NCBI GenBank assembly: GCA_022340215.1 | Contig: JAJDOJ010000186.1 | Location: 1 to 34,360, forward strand | Length of the DNA stretch: 34,360 nt | Source of the DNA: Gammaproteobacteria bacterium | GTDB taxonomy: Bacteria > Pseudomonadota > Gammaproteobacteria > JAJDOJ01 | Direction: 5' to 3' | Part shown: piece after piece, positions 1-6,542 of the stretch | Position numbering within the stretch: position 1 is the stretch's first letter | Layout of the letters: every line of letters begins with the position of its first letter | Program-made: the position numbers and the translations under genes | The notes under the pieces: model-generated | Database searches by the model: none | Seen by the model: only the letters and a program-made list of their open reading frames with translations | Told to the model about the DNA's origin: nothing

Positions 1-138
1 CATACCATCCTGCTTGTCTTTTCGTCCGTCCTCTGTGTTGCAACAACAGTGACATAGTTCGACTATGCGCCTGTTGTTGCGTCTTGATGACGAACGAAAA
101 TCCGGCGCGATCTGGTATGTCATTTTCCGGCAATCGCC
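1..138. repeat. MITE-like palindromic element, copy A (left end outside window)
   Basis: Non-coding repeat whose second copy lies at 21980-22216. It folds as nested inverted repeats: CATACCA (1-7) pairs with TGGTATG (113-119), TTCGTC (21-26) with GACGAA (89-94), GCAACAACAG (40-49) with CTGTTGTTGC (71-80), and CATAG (53-57) with CTATG (63-67) around a TTCGA loop. Homology to copy B runs to about 138 (CAATCGCC). In copy B the inverted end starts about 20 bp before the CATACC, so the left end here is cut off. There is no coding capacity. It is probably a miniature inverted-repeat element or a structured-RNA repeat; the family was not identified. Confidence 0.75.
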
Positions 139-335
139 TTATGTGCCGAACCTGTGCATAGTATGGTGATCGCGCCATGAGAACTCAACCAACGGCAAGA
201 TTGACCCGAAACCGGTTCCGACGGTGCACGATCGCGTGTGCGTACCCGGGTAAGAGATGTGGGATCAATCCCGGTTATTGGAGGGATCCAGACGGGCGCA
301 TATCGGGAAGAAAGTTATAAGTTACTCATAGAAAT
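139..335. other. Leader/intergenic region upstream of dusA
   Basis: No gene is seen. A 47-codon open frame (177-320) resembles nothing I recognise. GGGATCAATCCC (260-271) is a short perfect palindrome. From about 311 the DNA becomes sharply AT-rich, and this continues into the first dozen codons of dusA. No convincing Shine-Dalgarno sequence precedes the dusA ATG. Confidence 0.4.
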
Positions 336-1340
336 ATGTTTAACTCAGTGAAAATATTAAATAGAAAATTTTGCGTGGCGCCCATGATGGAGCGCACAGA
401 CCGGCATTTCCGGTATCTCGCGCGCCTGATCACGCGCTGCGCCATGCTCTATACGGAGATGGTGGCGGTGCCCGCGCTGATACACGGTCAGGCGGAACGG
501 GCGCTGTGGTTTCACCCTCTGGAGCGGCCGCTGGCATTGCAGCTCGGTGGCAGCGAGCCGGTCGAACTTGCCGCCGGTTCGCGGATGGCGCAGGAGGCCG
601 GCTACGACGAGGTCAACCTGAACGTGGGTTGTCCCAGCCCGCGGGTGCGTGACGGGCGCTTCGGGGCCTGTCTGATGGCCGAACCGGCACTGGTGGCGGA
701 CTGCGTCGCGGCGATGGCGGATGCCTGTGACCTCCCCGTGACGGTCAAGACGCGCCTCGGGATCGACGATCGGGGTTCCTATGACGAGCTGTGCGACTTC
801 GTGGGGCGCGTGGCGGAGGCGGGTTGTTCGGCCTTTATCGTACACGCCCGCAAGGCCTGGCTGCGGGGGCTCAATCCGAAGCAGAACCGCAGTGTGCCGC
901 CGCTGCGCTACGACACGGTGTATCGCCTGAAACGGGACCTTCCGACGCTGGAAATCATCGTCAACGGCGGGATTACGACCGTCGAGGCGGCGCGCGCGCA
1001 TCTCGAACACGTCGACGGCGCGATGCTGGGACGCGAGGCCTATGGCAATCCCTGGTTGCTGGTGGACGTAGACCGGCAGATCTATGGCGCAGAGGACTCG
1101 CCCCCGACACGTGGCGAGGTGCTGGCACGCTATCTTCCGTACGTCGAGCAGCAACTCGCCAATGGCGTATCATTGAATCTGGTGACGCGGCACCTGATGG
1201 GGTTCTACCAGGGTCTGCCGGGAGCGAAACGGTGGCGACGGACCCTAGGTGAAGGGGCGCGGGCAGGGGCTGCAAGGGCCGACCTCATACGGGAGGCGGC
1301 TGAACTCGTCGACGACACCGCTCGCGCGGGTTGCGCATAA
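336..1340 (+). CDS. dusA: tRNA-dihydrouridine(20/20a) synthase DusA
   Basis: FMN-dependent enzyme that reduces uridine 20/20a in the tRNA D-loop to dihydrouridine with NADPH. At 334 residues it has the normal DusA length and spans the whole TIM barrel. Visible are the N-terminal FCVAPMM (12-18), LYTEM (38-42), NLNVGCPSPRV with the catalytic Cys at 99, FGACLMAEP, VTVKTRLGID, FIVHARKAWL and the C-terminal helical part with LVTRHLMGFYQG. HARKAWL and LNPKQNR identify DusA rather than DusB or DusC. The usual MLDWTDRH reads MMERTDRH here. The first 12 or so codons are strikingly AT-rich (for example TTT, AAA, ATA, TTA, AAT, AGA) compared with the GC-rich remainder, with the change near 373. The start is the only in-frame ATG before FCVAPMM. 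The gene stands alone and converges on mdh. Confidence 0.95.
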   Translation: MFNSVKILNRKFCVAPMMERTDRHFRYLARLITRCAMLYTEMVAVPALIHGQAERALWFHPLERPLALQLGGSEPVELAAGSRMAQEAGYDEVNLNVGCPSPRVRDGRFGACLMAEPALVADCVAAMADACDLPVTVKTRLGIDDRGSYDELCDFVGRVAEAGCSAFIVHARKAWLRGLNPKQNRSVPPLRYDTVYRLKRDLPTLEIIVNGGITTVEAARAHLEHVDGAMLGREAYGNPWLLVDVDRQIYGAEDSPPTRGEVLARYLPYVEQQLANGVSLNLVTRHLMGFYQGLPGAKRWRRTLGEGARAGAARADLIREAAELVDDTARAGCA

Positions 1341-1385
1341 GCGGCGCAAGGGGTTTGTTCCGAGCCGGGTTTCCCGACCCCGATA

Positions 1386-2363
1386 TCAGAGCAAATCGCT
1401 GACGGCGTCTCGCTCCTCGCGAAGTTCCGCGTCGCTTGCATTCATGCGCCCGCGGCTGAAGTCGTCGATTTCCAGGTCCTGGACGATCTCGTAGCGTCCG
1501 TCATGGCAGGTCACGGGGTAGGAATACACCACCCCTTCACGGATACCGTAACTGCCGTCCGACGGCACCGCCATGCTGGTCCAGTCCGCGGTTTCCGTTC
1601 CCTGGTGCCAGGTTCTCATCTGGTCGAGCGCGGCCGATGCGGCCGATGCCGCCGATGAGGCACCCCTTGCCTTGATAACCGCCGCCCCGCGTTTCTGCAC
1701 CGTCGGTATGAAGGTGTCGCGGACCCACGAGGCGTCCAGTTGCTCGATGGCAGGGCGTCCGGAGATGGTGCAGTGGCTGACGTCCGGGTATTGAGTGGCG
1801 GAGTGGTTGCCCCAGATCGTCATCCGCCGGACATCGCTGACCGCTGTACCGCTATGCGAGGCGACCTGGGCAATCGCGCGATTGTGGTCGAGGCGGGTCA
1901 TGGCGCTGAACTGCGATGGATCGAGATCCGGTGCGTTGGACAGCGCGATCAATGCGTTGGTATTGGCGGGATTGCCGACGACCTGTACCCGAACGTCGCG
2001 AGTGGCGTTGTCGTTGATCGCCTTTCCCTGCGGCCCGAAGATCCGCGCGTTCGCCCCGATCAGGTCGGCGCGCTCCATGCCCGCCCCTCGCGGTCGAGCG
2101 CCGACCAGGAAGACGTGAGTGACATCACCCATGCCCTCGCTGAGATCGGCCGTGACCGTAACGCCCGCCAGCAGCGGGAAGGCGCAGTCCGCCAGTTCCA
2201 TTGCGACGCCGCTCAACGCGCCGAGGGCGGGCTCGATCTCGATCATTTGCAGGATGACGGGTTGATCGTAACCGAACAGGTCTCCCGCGGCGGCGCGGAA
2301 GGCAAGGGCGTATCCAATGTTGCCGGCGGCGCCGGTAATGGCGACTCTCAGCGGTGTTGTCAT
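1386..2363 (-). CDS. mdh: Malate dehydrogenase
   Basis: NAD-dependent malate/oxaloacetate oxidoreductase of the TCA cycle, cytosolic. The 325 residues match the cytosolic-type MDH family. [15 protein letters not shown] at the N-terminus is the GxxGxxG dinucleotide fold; [15 protein letters not shown] carries the substrate arginines of the mobile loop; [21 protein letters not shown] and [11 protein letters not shown] hold the catalytic Asp and His. The short [12 protein letters not shown] stretch comes from a tandem GCGGCCGAT-like 9-mer (about 1630-1660) but sits where the family has SSAASAA. The start has a good ribosome-binding site (AAGGA, 8 nt upstream). Its leader holds three ATCTGT hexamers (2377, 2383 and 2393 on the + strand). 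Divergent from apt. Confidence 0.95.
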   Translation of the reverse strand: MTTPLRVAITGAAGNIGYALAFRAAAGDLFGYDQPVILQMIEIEPALGALSGVAMELADCAFPLLAGVTVTADLSEGMGDVTHVFLVGARPRGAGMERADLIGANARIFGPQGKAINDNATRDVRVQVVGNPANTNALIALSNAPDLDPSQFSAMTRLDHNRAIAQVASHSGTAVSDVRRMTIWGNHSATQYPDVSHCTISGRPAIEQLDASWVRDTFIPTVQKRGAAVIKARGASSAASAASAALDQMRTWHQGTETADWTSMAVPSDGSYGIREGVVYSYPVTCHDGRYEIVQDLEIDDFSRGRMNASDAELREERDAVSDLL

Positions 2364-2376
2364 GTCGCTCGTCCTT

Positions 2377-2398
2377 ATCTGTATCTGTCTTGATCTGT
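2377..2398. repeat. Three ATCTGT direct repeats in the mdh leader
   Basis: ATCTGT occurs at 2377-2382, 2383-2388 and 2393-2398, just upstream of the mdh start on the reverse strand (where it reads ACAGAT). The first two copies are adjacent and the third starts 10 bp after the second. This could be a small operator or simple-sequence DNA. No regulator is known from the sequence. Confidence 0.3.
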
Positions 2399-2583
2399 CA
2401 GTCTTTTCTGCTCATGAGGCTACGAGGCTTGCGAGCATCCGGCATTGTCGCCCACCAGCACGGTGCACCGCAACGTCCTCTCGAACGCCTTGGCGGCGGA
2501 CTTTCGGATCCGGTTGCCGGGCTACCGCGGGACGGAGGGTTTCGCTACACTCAGCCGCCAGCCCCACTCGCGCACCGAGCGAC

Positions 2584-3099
2584 ATGGACAGACTCAAGGC
2601 GAACATCCGCGACATCCCCGATTTCCCGGGTCCAGGCATCGTGTTTCGCGACATCACCCCCATGGTCAAGGACCCTTCCACACTGCGGCTCGCGGTGCAC
2701 CAGTTGCTGCATCCGTTTCTGGGCGAGCCGATTACGGCGGTCGCCGGGATGGAGGCCAGGGGGTTTATCTTCGGTAGTCTGGTAGCGTGGGAACTCGGCG
2801 TCGGATTCGTTCCCCTGCGCAAGCCGGGCAAGTTGCCCTATGACGTGCAGAGCGCCTCCTATGACCTGGAATACGGATCCGCAACCCTGGAGGTCCACGT
2901 CGATGCGCTGAAGTCGGGCGAGCGCGTCCTGCTGGTCGACGATCTGCTGGCCACGGGCGGTACGGCGGAGGCCAGTTGCAAGCTGGTCGAGTCGCTGGGC
3001 GCCGAGGTCTCGGCCTGCGCCTTCGTCGTCGAACTCGATGCCCTCGGCGGGCGCGAGCGGTTGGCGGGCCGTCGCGTCCACTCACTGATCCACTACTGA
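2584..3099 (+). CDS. apt: Adenine phosphoribosyltransferase
   Basis: Converts adenine and PRPP to AMP (purine salvage, cytosolic). At 171 residues it is the typical Apt size. Diagnostic segments are IPDFPGPGIVFRDITP near the N-terminus, GMEARGFIFG, the flexible-loop region LRKPGKLPYDV, and the PRPP-binding motif VLLVDDLLATGGTAEA. The ATG at 2584 gives the canonical start MDRLKANIRDIPDFPGPG; the open frame extends further upstream but that part has no homology. Followed by nagZ, hpt and mtiP on the same strand, so this is a salvage neighbourhood: adenine released from methylthioadenosine or deoxyadenosine metabolism would be recaptured here. Confidence 0.96.
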   Translation: MDRLKANIRDIPDFPGPGIVFRDITPMVKDPSTLRLAVHQLLHPFLGEPITAVAGMEARGFIFGSLVAWELGVGFVPLRKPGKLPYDVQSASYDLEYGSATLEVHVDALKSGERVLLVDDLLATGGTAEASCKLVESLGAEVSACAFVVELDALGGRERLAGRRVHSLIHY

Positions 3100-3150
3100 T
3101 TGCGGGTAGGGGCGCCTCCGGCGACCACCTCGCGACACGGGAATCCAGTC

Positions 3151-4197
3151 ATGTCACTCGGCCCCGTCATGGTCGATCTGGAGGGGACCGTCCTCTCCGG
3201 CCCGGAAGAATCGCTGCTCCGCCACCCGATGGTGGGTGGGGTCATCCTGTTCACGCGGAACTTCGAGTCGATCCCTCAACTGCGCGTGCTGGTAGCGTCA
3301 ATTCACGCACTGCGTCACCCGCGGCTGCTGGTCGCGGTCGATCATGAAGGTGGCCGGGTGCAGCGTTTCAGGGAGGGATTCACATGCCTGCCCCCGGCGC
3401 GCTCGATCGGGGATCTGTACGCGAGCGATCCAGGCCACGCGAGATCCTCGGCCAGACTGTTGGGTTGGCTGATGGCGGCGGAGCTGCGCGCGGTCGGGAT
3501 CGACTTCAGCTTCACCCCCGTGCTGGATCTGGGGCACGGGCTCGGTGACGTCATCGGCGATCGTGCCTACCATCGTGGGCCGGAGGTTGTGGCGGACCTC
3601 GCTCACCACACGATGGTCGGCATGCGGGATGCCGGCATGGCGGCCGTGGGCAAGCACTTTCCGGGGCACGGCTCGGTGAAGGAGGACTCTCATATCGCCA
3701 TGCCCGTGGACCGGCGGCCACTGGCGGATGTCATGGGCAGCGACGTGCTTCCGTTCGAGCGCATGATCCACTACGGGCTCGCCGGTATGATGCCGGCGCA
3801 CGTCATCTACCCGTCAGCCGATCCGCGGCCGGCGGGCTTCTCCCCGTTCTGGCTGCAGGGCGTCCTGAGGGGACAGCTCGGATTCCAGGGAGCGATCTTC
3901 AGCGATGACCTGAGCATGGAGGCCGCGCACGTGGCTGGAGACCTGCCGGCACGGGCGCGCAAGGCGCTGGAGGCCGGGTGCGACATGGTGCTGGTATGCA
4001 ATCATCCGCAAGGCGCGCGGGAAACCGTCGAGTCCCTGGAAGGATACGAGAGCCCGGCTTCGCTGGTGCGCCTGGCCCGCATGCACGCCCACGGCGGCGA
4101 CGGCGAGGTGACCGGGCCCGAGGGGGCGCGATGGCGCGAGGCGGTGGCGCTGGCCGCGAGCCTCAAAGATTCGCCGGGGTACGAGTTGAATGTGTGA
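3151..4197 (+). CDS. nagZ: Beta-N-acetylhexosaminidase NagZ
   Basis: Cytosolic glycoside hydrolase family 3 enzyme that removes GlcNAc from 1,6-anhydromuropeptides in peptidoglycan recycling. The 348 residues correspond to a single-domain NagZ. Recognisable are PVMVDLEGTVL at the start, GGVILFTRNF, VDHEGGRVQRF (about 64-73), KHFPGHGSVKEDSH (168-181, the His/Asp catalytic loop) and FSDDLSM (250-256, containing the nucleophilic Asp). The start is placed at the ATG at 3151, which gives the family N-terminus; the frame is open upstream to the apt stop. It sits between apt and hpt. Nearby mtiP, csiV and mfd match the order I recall from Pseudomonas chromosomes. Confidence 0.95.
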   Translation: MSLGPVMVDLEGTVLSGPEESLLRHPMVGGVILFTRNFESIPQLRVLVASIHALRHPRLLVAVDHEGGRVQRFREGFTCLPPARSIGDLYASDPGHARSSARLLGWLMAAELRAVGIDFSFTPVLDLGHGLGDVIGDRAYHRGPEVVADLAHHTMVGMRDAGMAAVGKHFPGHGSVKEDSHIAMPVDRRPLADVMGSDVLPFERMIHYGLAGMMPAHVIYPSADPRPAGFSPFWLQGVLRGQLGFQGAIFSDDLSMEAAHVAGDLPARARKALEAGCDMVLVCNHPQGARETVESLEGYESPASLVRLARMHAHGGDGEVTGPEGARWREAVALAASLKDSPGYELNV

Positions 4198-4245
4198 TCC
4201 CAGGAATCCGGTTCCGTCCTTTTCCGGATCAGGAGAAGAACCCAA

Positions 4246-4809
4246 ATGAACATGACCGGGCCTTCGAGACACGAGATGGAGCGCATCCTCGAAGACGCGG
4301 AGCGGCTTTTCGATGCGGGGGCCATCGATGCGGCGCTGGACGCGATGGCCAGACGTATCCGTCAGGACCTGAAGGATCGGGAAGTCCTGGTATTGTGCGT
4401 CATGCACGGCGGCCTGATGACGACCGCCGGGATCCTGCCGCGGCTGGGGTTCCCCGTGGTGCAGGACTATATCCACGTGAGCCGCTACCGTGGTCGTACG
4501 TCCGGCGGGGAACTCCACTGGAAACGCCCGCCGCCGGAGGACCTTTCCGGACGCGTGGTACTGGTCGTGGACGACATCCTCGACGAGGGACACACCCTGG
4601 CGGCCATCGTGGCGCGATGCGCCTCCCAGGGGGCGGACCTCGTGAAGACCGCCGTGCTCCTGGACAAACGGGTCGCGGGCCGCAAACGGCCAATAGAGGC
4701 GGACTACGTCGGTCTCGAGGTCGGGGACCGTTATGTATTCGGTTTCGGCATGGACTATGCCGAGGGTCTGCGCAACCTGCCGGAGATCTATGCGCTAGGC
4801 GCGTCCTGA
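4246..4809 (+). CDS. hpt: Hypoxanthine-guanine phosphoribosyltransferase
   Basis: Salvages hypoxanthine (and guanine) to IMP/GMP using PRPP. The 187-residue protein has the type I phosphoribosyltransferase core: VLCVMHGGLM, the flexible-loop region HVSRYRGRTSGGELHWK, the PRPP motif VVLVVDDILDEGHT, and the C-terminal ADYVGLEVGDRYVFGFGMDYAEGLRNLPEIYAL typical of proteobacterial hypoxanthine-type enzymes. An AGGAG lies about 10 nt before the ATG. Hypoxanthine made by methylthioinosine phosphorylase (mtiP, next gene) is its substrate, so the neighbourhood makes metabolic sense. Three palindromic repeats follow the stop codon. Confidence 0.94.
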   Translation: MNMTGPSRHEMERILEDAERLFDAGAIDAALDAMARRIRQDLKDREVLVLCVMHGGLMTTAGILPRLGFPVVQDYIHVSRYRGRTSGGELHWKRPPPEDLSGRVVLVVDDILDEGHTLAAIVARCASQGADLVKTAVLLDKRVAGRKRPIEADYVGLEVGDRYVFGFGMDYAEGLRNLPEIYALGAS

Positions 4810-4839
4810 AGCAGCGATGGGGAGATTGGCTGGGCTGTC

Positions 4840-4871
4840 GGTGGACTGCGCTGCTGCTTGTCCACCCTACG
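4840..4871. repeat. REP-like palindrome, copy 1
   Basis: Short palindromic repeat with arms GGTGGAC (4840-4846) and GTCCACC (4860-4866) around a TGCGCTGCTGCTT core, followed by CTACG. Inverted relative to the copies at 4924 and 4959. The closest match in the window is copy 5 at 29670-29700. Confidence 0.65.
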
Positions 4872-4923
4872 GACGACAAGCAATTGAAGAGTCGATACAA
4901 ATTTTTGAAGCAGGCAGAAACAG

Positions 4924-4953
4924 GTAGGGTGGACAAGTGAAACGCCGTTCACC
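4924..4953. repeat. REP-like palindrome, copy 2
   Basis: Begins GTAGGGTGGACAAG and ends GTTCACC; the GGTG and CACC arm ends are conserved but the core has diverged. Same orientation as copy 3, which starts 5 bp later. Confidence 0.5.
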
Positions 4954-4958
4954 AGTAT

Positions 4959-4988
4959 GTAGGGTGGATGAGCGCAGCGTAATCCACC
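4959..4988. repeat. REP-like palindrome, copy 3
   Basis: GTAGGGTGGATGAGCGCAGC followed by GTAATCCACC: arms GGTGGAT and ATCCACC are fully complementary. It ends 27 bp before the mtiP start codon, so it is probably in the mtiP leader if transcribed from upstream. Confidence 0.65.
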
Positions 4989-5015
4989 AATAGAAGCTGA
5001 AAGCGGGGAACACGA

Positions 5016-5759
5016 ATGACCCGTTCGGATCTCGCCGTTATCGGCGGCACCGGGCTCGAGACGTTGCCGGGGCTTGAGGTCACGGAGCGGCAGGTCGTGG
5101 AGACACCTTGGGGGCCACCTTCGGGCCCGCTCGTGCACGGGACGCTGCACGAACGCCCGGTGACGTTCCTTTCCCGGCACGGCGAGGGCCACGCCATCGC
5201 ACCCCATCGGGTCAACTACCGGGCCAATATCTGGGCGCTCCGCGAACATGCCTCTAACCGTGTGATGGCTGTGGCGGCCGTCGGCGGGATCGATGCCCTG
5301 ATCGCCCCGGGGACGATCTGTATACCAGACCAGATCATCGACTACACCTGGAACCGCGACACGACCTTTTTCGATCCTTCGCACGGAGAGGTGGTGCACA
5401 TCGATTTTACGCAGCCCTATTGCGAGAAGCTGCGCGGCGAAATGCTGCTGGCCGCGACCCGGGCCGGAATCGAGGTGACACCGGCAGGCACCTATGCGGC
5501 GGTTCAGGGCCCGCGTCTCGAGACCGCCGCAGAGGTCAGAAGGCTGCAGCGCGATGGCTGCCACATCGTGGGTATGACCGGCATGCCCGAGGCATGTCTG
5601 GCGCGTGAGCTTGAGCTCTGCTATGCGACTTGCGCGGTCTGCGCGAATGCCGCGGCTGGGCTGGGGCCGGGTATGATCACTATGGACGATATCCGCGCCA
5701 CACTGGTCAACGGGATGGCGGATGTCGGCCGGCTGATCGGTGCACTGCTTGCCGTCTAG
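5016..5759 (+). CDS. mtiP: S-methyl-5'-thioinosine phosphorylase
   Basis: Purine nucleoside phosphorylase of the MTAP family that splits methylthioinosine to hypoxanthine and methylthioribose-1-phosphate in methylthioadenosine salvage. The 247-residue protein shows LAVIGGTGLETLPG, FLSRHGEGHAIAPHRVNYRA, AAVGGIDALIAPGTICIPDQIIDYTW, TYAAVQGPRLETAAEVR and GMTGMPEACLARELELCYA. The HRVNYRANIWAL form and the short length favour the bacterial inosine-type enzyme over eukaryote-like MTAP, but the split cannot be proved from motifs. GGGGAA lies 6-7 nt before the ATG. The hpt product upstream can use its hypoxanthine. The stop overlaps the csiV stop by 4 bp on the other strand, sharing the tetranucleotide CTAG. 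Confidence 0.9.
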   Translation: MTRSDLAVIGGTGLETLPGLEVTERQVVETPWGPPSGPLVHGTLHERPVTFLSRHGEGHAIAPHRVNYRANIWALREHASNRVMAVAAVGGIDALIAPGTICIPDQIIDYTWNRDTTFFDPSHGEVVHIDFTQPYCEKLRGEMLLAATRAGIEVTPAGTYAAVQGPRLETAAEVRRLQRDGCHIVGMTGMPEACLARELELCYATCAVCANAAAGLGPGMITMDDIRATLVNGMADVGRLIGALLAV

Positions 5760-6541
5760 TTGGCGGGCGACGCCGGTTGGCCGTCGCTCTCCTCGGGCTC
5801 AGGCTCTGTCTCGGGTTCGGGTGGTGTCGAGGCGCCTTGAAGCCGGGTGACCATGACGAGGATGCCGAGCAGCGGGTGGTCGATGTAGTGGAGTTCGCCG
5901 CTGCGCATACGCCGGTGGCTCCGAACGGGGTACTGATGCAATTCCTTTCGGCTCGTCTGAGCGCCGGTCGCGGCATCGTGTACAGAAACGATTTCGGGCT
6001 GGCGGTAGACCAGGTCGGTATCGATGTGCAGATAGCGCCCCTTTCCCAATGTCACCGTACCGTCGAATTGCTCGAACACCGTATCCCTGGAGATGCGCGT
6101 GTCTCCCATCGGATGGTCGAGGGGAAGGGCGAGGTACTGGCGGCGGACCGCCTCGGTATAGTCGTTGCCGCCGTGCACGCGGACAGGCGGAGCTGTGTCG
6201 CGATCCATTCCCGGCTGTCGCCAGATGAAGTGACCCAGCAACCGGTAGCGAGACGATCGCTTGATCGTCGCCACCACGTCCGCGATCGCACTGTCAGAGG
6301 AAGGGACGGCTTCGAAACCTTCCGGCAATCGCCGCTCCTCGAGGCGGATCGCACCTGCGGTGTCGGGCGTATCCGGCGTAGAGACCATCCGTTCGTCGTC
6401 GTGCGGATTGGCGAAGGTGAACACGACCAGATCGACCTGGTAGTCGGGACCGGCGCCATAAACACTCGGCACGGGCATCGTGGTCAGCAGTGCGATCAGC
6501 AGGCAGGTAACGATTCCCGGCGCGTGCGGTGGTTGACGCAT
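5756..6541 (-). CDS. csiV: CsiV-family periplasmic protein
   Basis: Predicted exported protein of about 261 residues. It has a signal peptide (hydrophobic IVTCLLIALLTTMPVPSVYGA) followed by YQVDLVVFTFANP, GHFIWRQPG, PVRVHGGN and the conserved FDGTVTLGKGRYLHIDTDLVYRQP region characteristic of the CsiV family (peptidoglycan-binding, described in Vibrio and Shewanella). The C-terminus is a low-complexity Pro/Glu tail. The start is placed at the ATG at 6541, just past the mfd stop (TGACATG) with AAGG 9 nt upstream; an ATG at 6565 inside mfd is the alternative. Located directly after mfd, as in other gammaproteobacteria. The function in this organism is inferred by family only. Confidence 0.8.
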   Translation of the reverse strand: MRQPPHAPGIVTCLLIALLTTMPVPSVYGAGPDYQVDLVVFTFANPHDDERMVSTPDTPDTAGAIRLEERRLPEGFEAVPSSDSAIADVVATIKRSSRYRLLGHFIWRQPGMDRDTAPPVRVHGGNDYTEAVRRQYLALPLDHPMGDTRISRDTVFEQFDGTVTLGKGRYLHIDTDLVYRQPEIVSVHDAATGAQTSRKELHQYPVRSHRRMRSGELHYIDHPLLGILVMVTRLQGASTPPEPETEPEPEESDGQPASPAN

Positions 6542-6542
6542 G

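Noticed and set aside
177-320. 47-codon frame between palindromic element A and dusA
   Set aside because: No ribosome-binding site and no recognised homology; its ending lies at the AT-rich boundary.
357-1154. 265-codon reverse-strand frame opposite dusA
   Set aside because: Antisense shadow of a well-conserved gene; rich in Arg/His and without homology.
1620-1665. Tandem GCGGCCGAT 9-mers in mdh as a possible phase-variation tract
   Set aside because: They encode [10 protein letters not shown], which is the normal family sequence at this position, and copy-number change would stay in frame.
5756-5759. Shared CTAG stop codons of mtiP and csiV
   Set aside because: Convergent 4-bp overlaps of this kind are common in compact genomes; no special function inferred.
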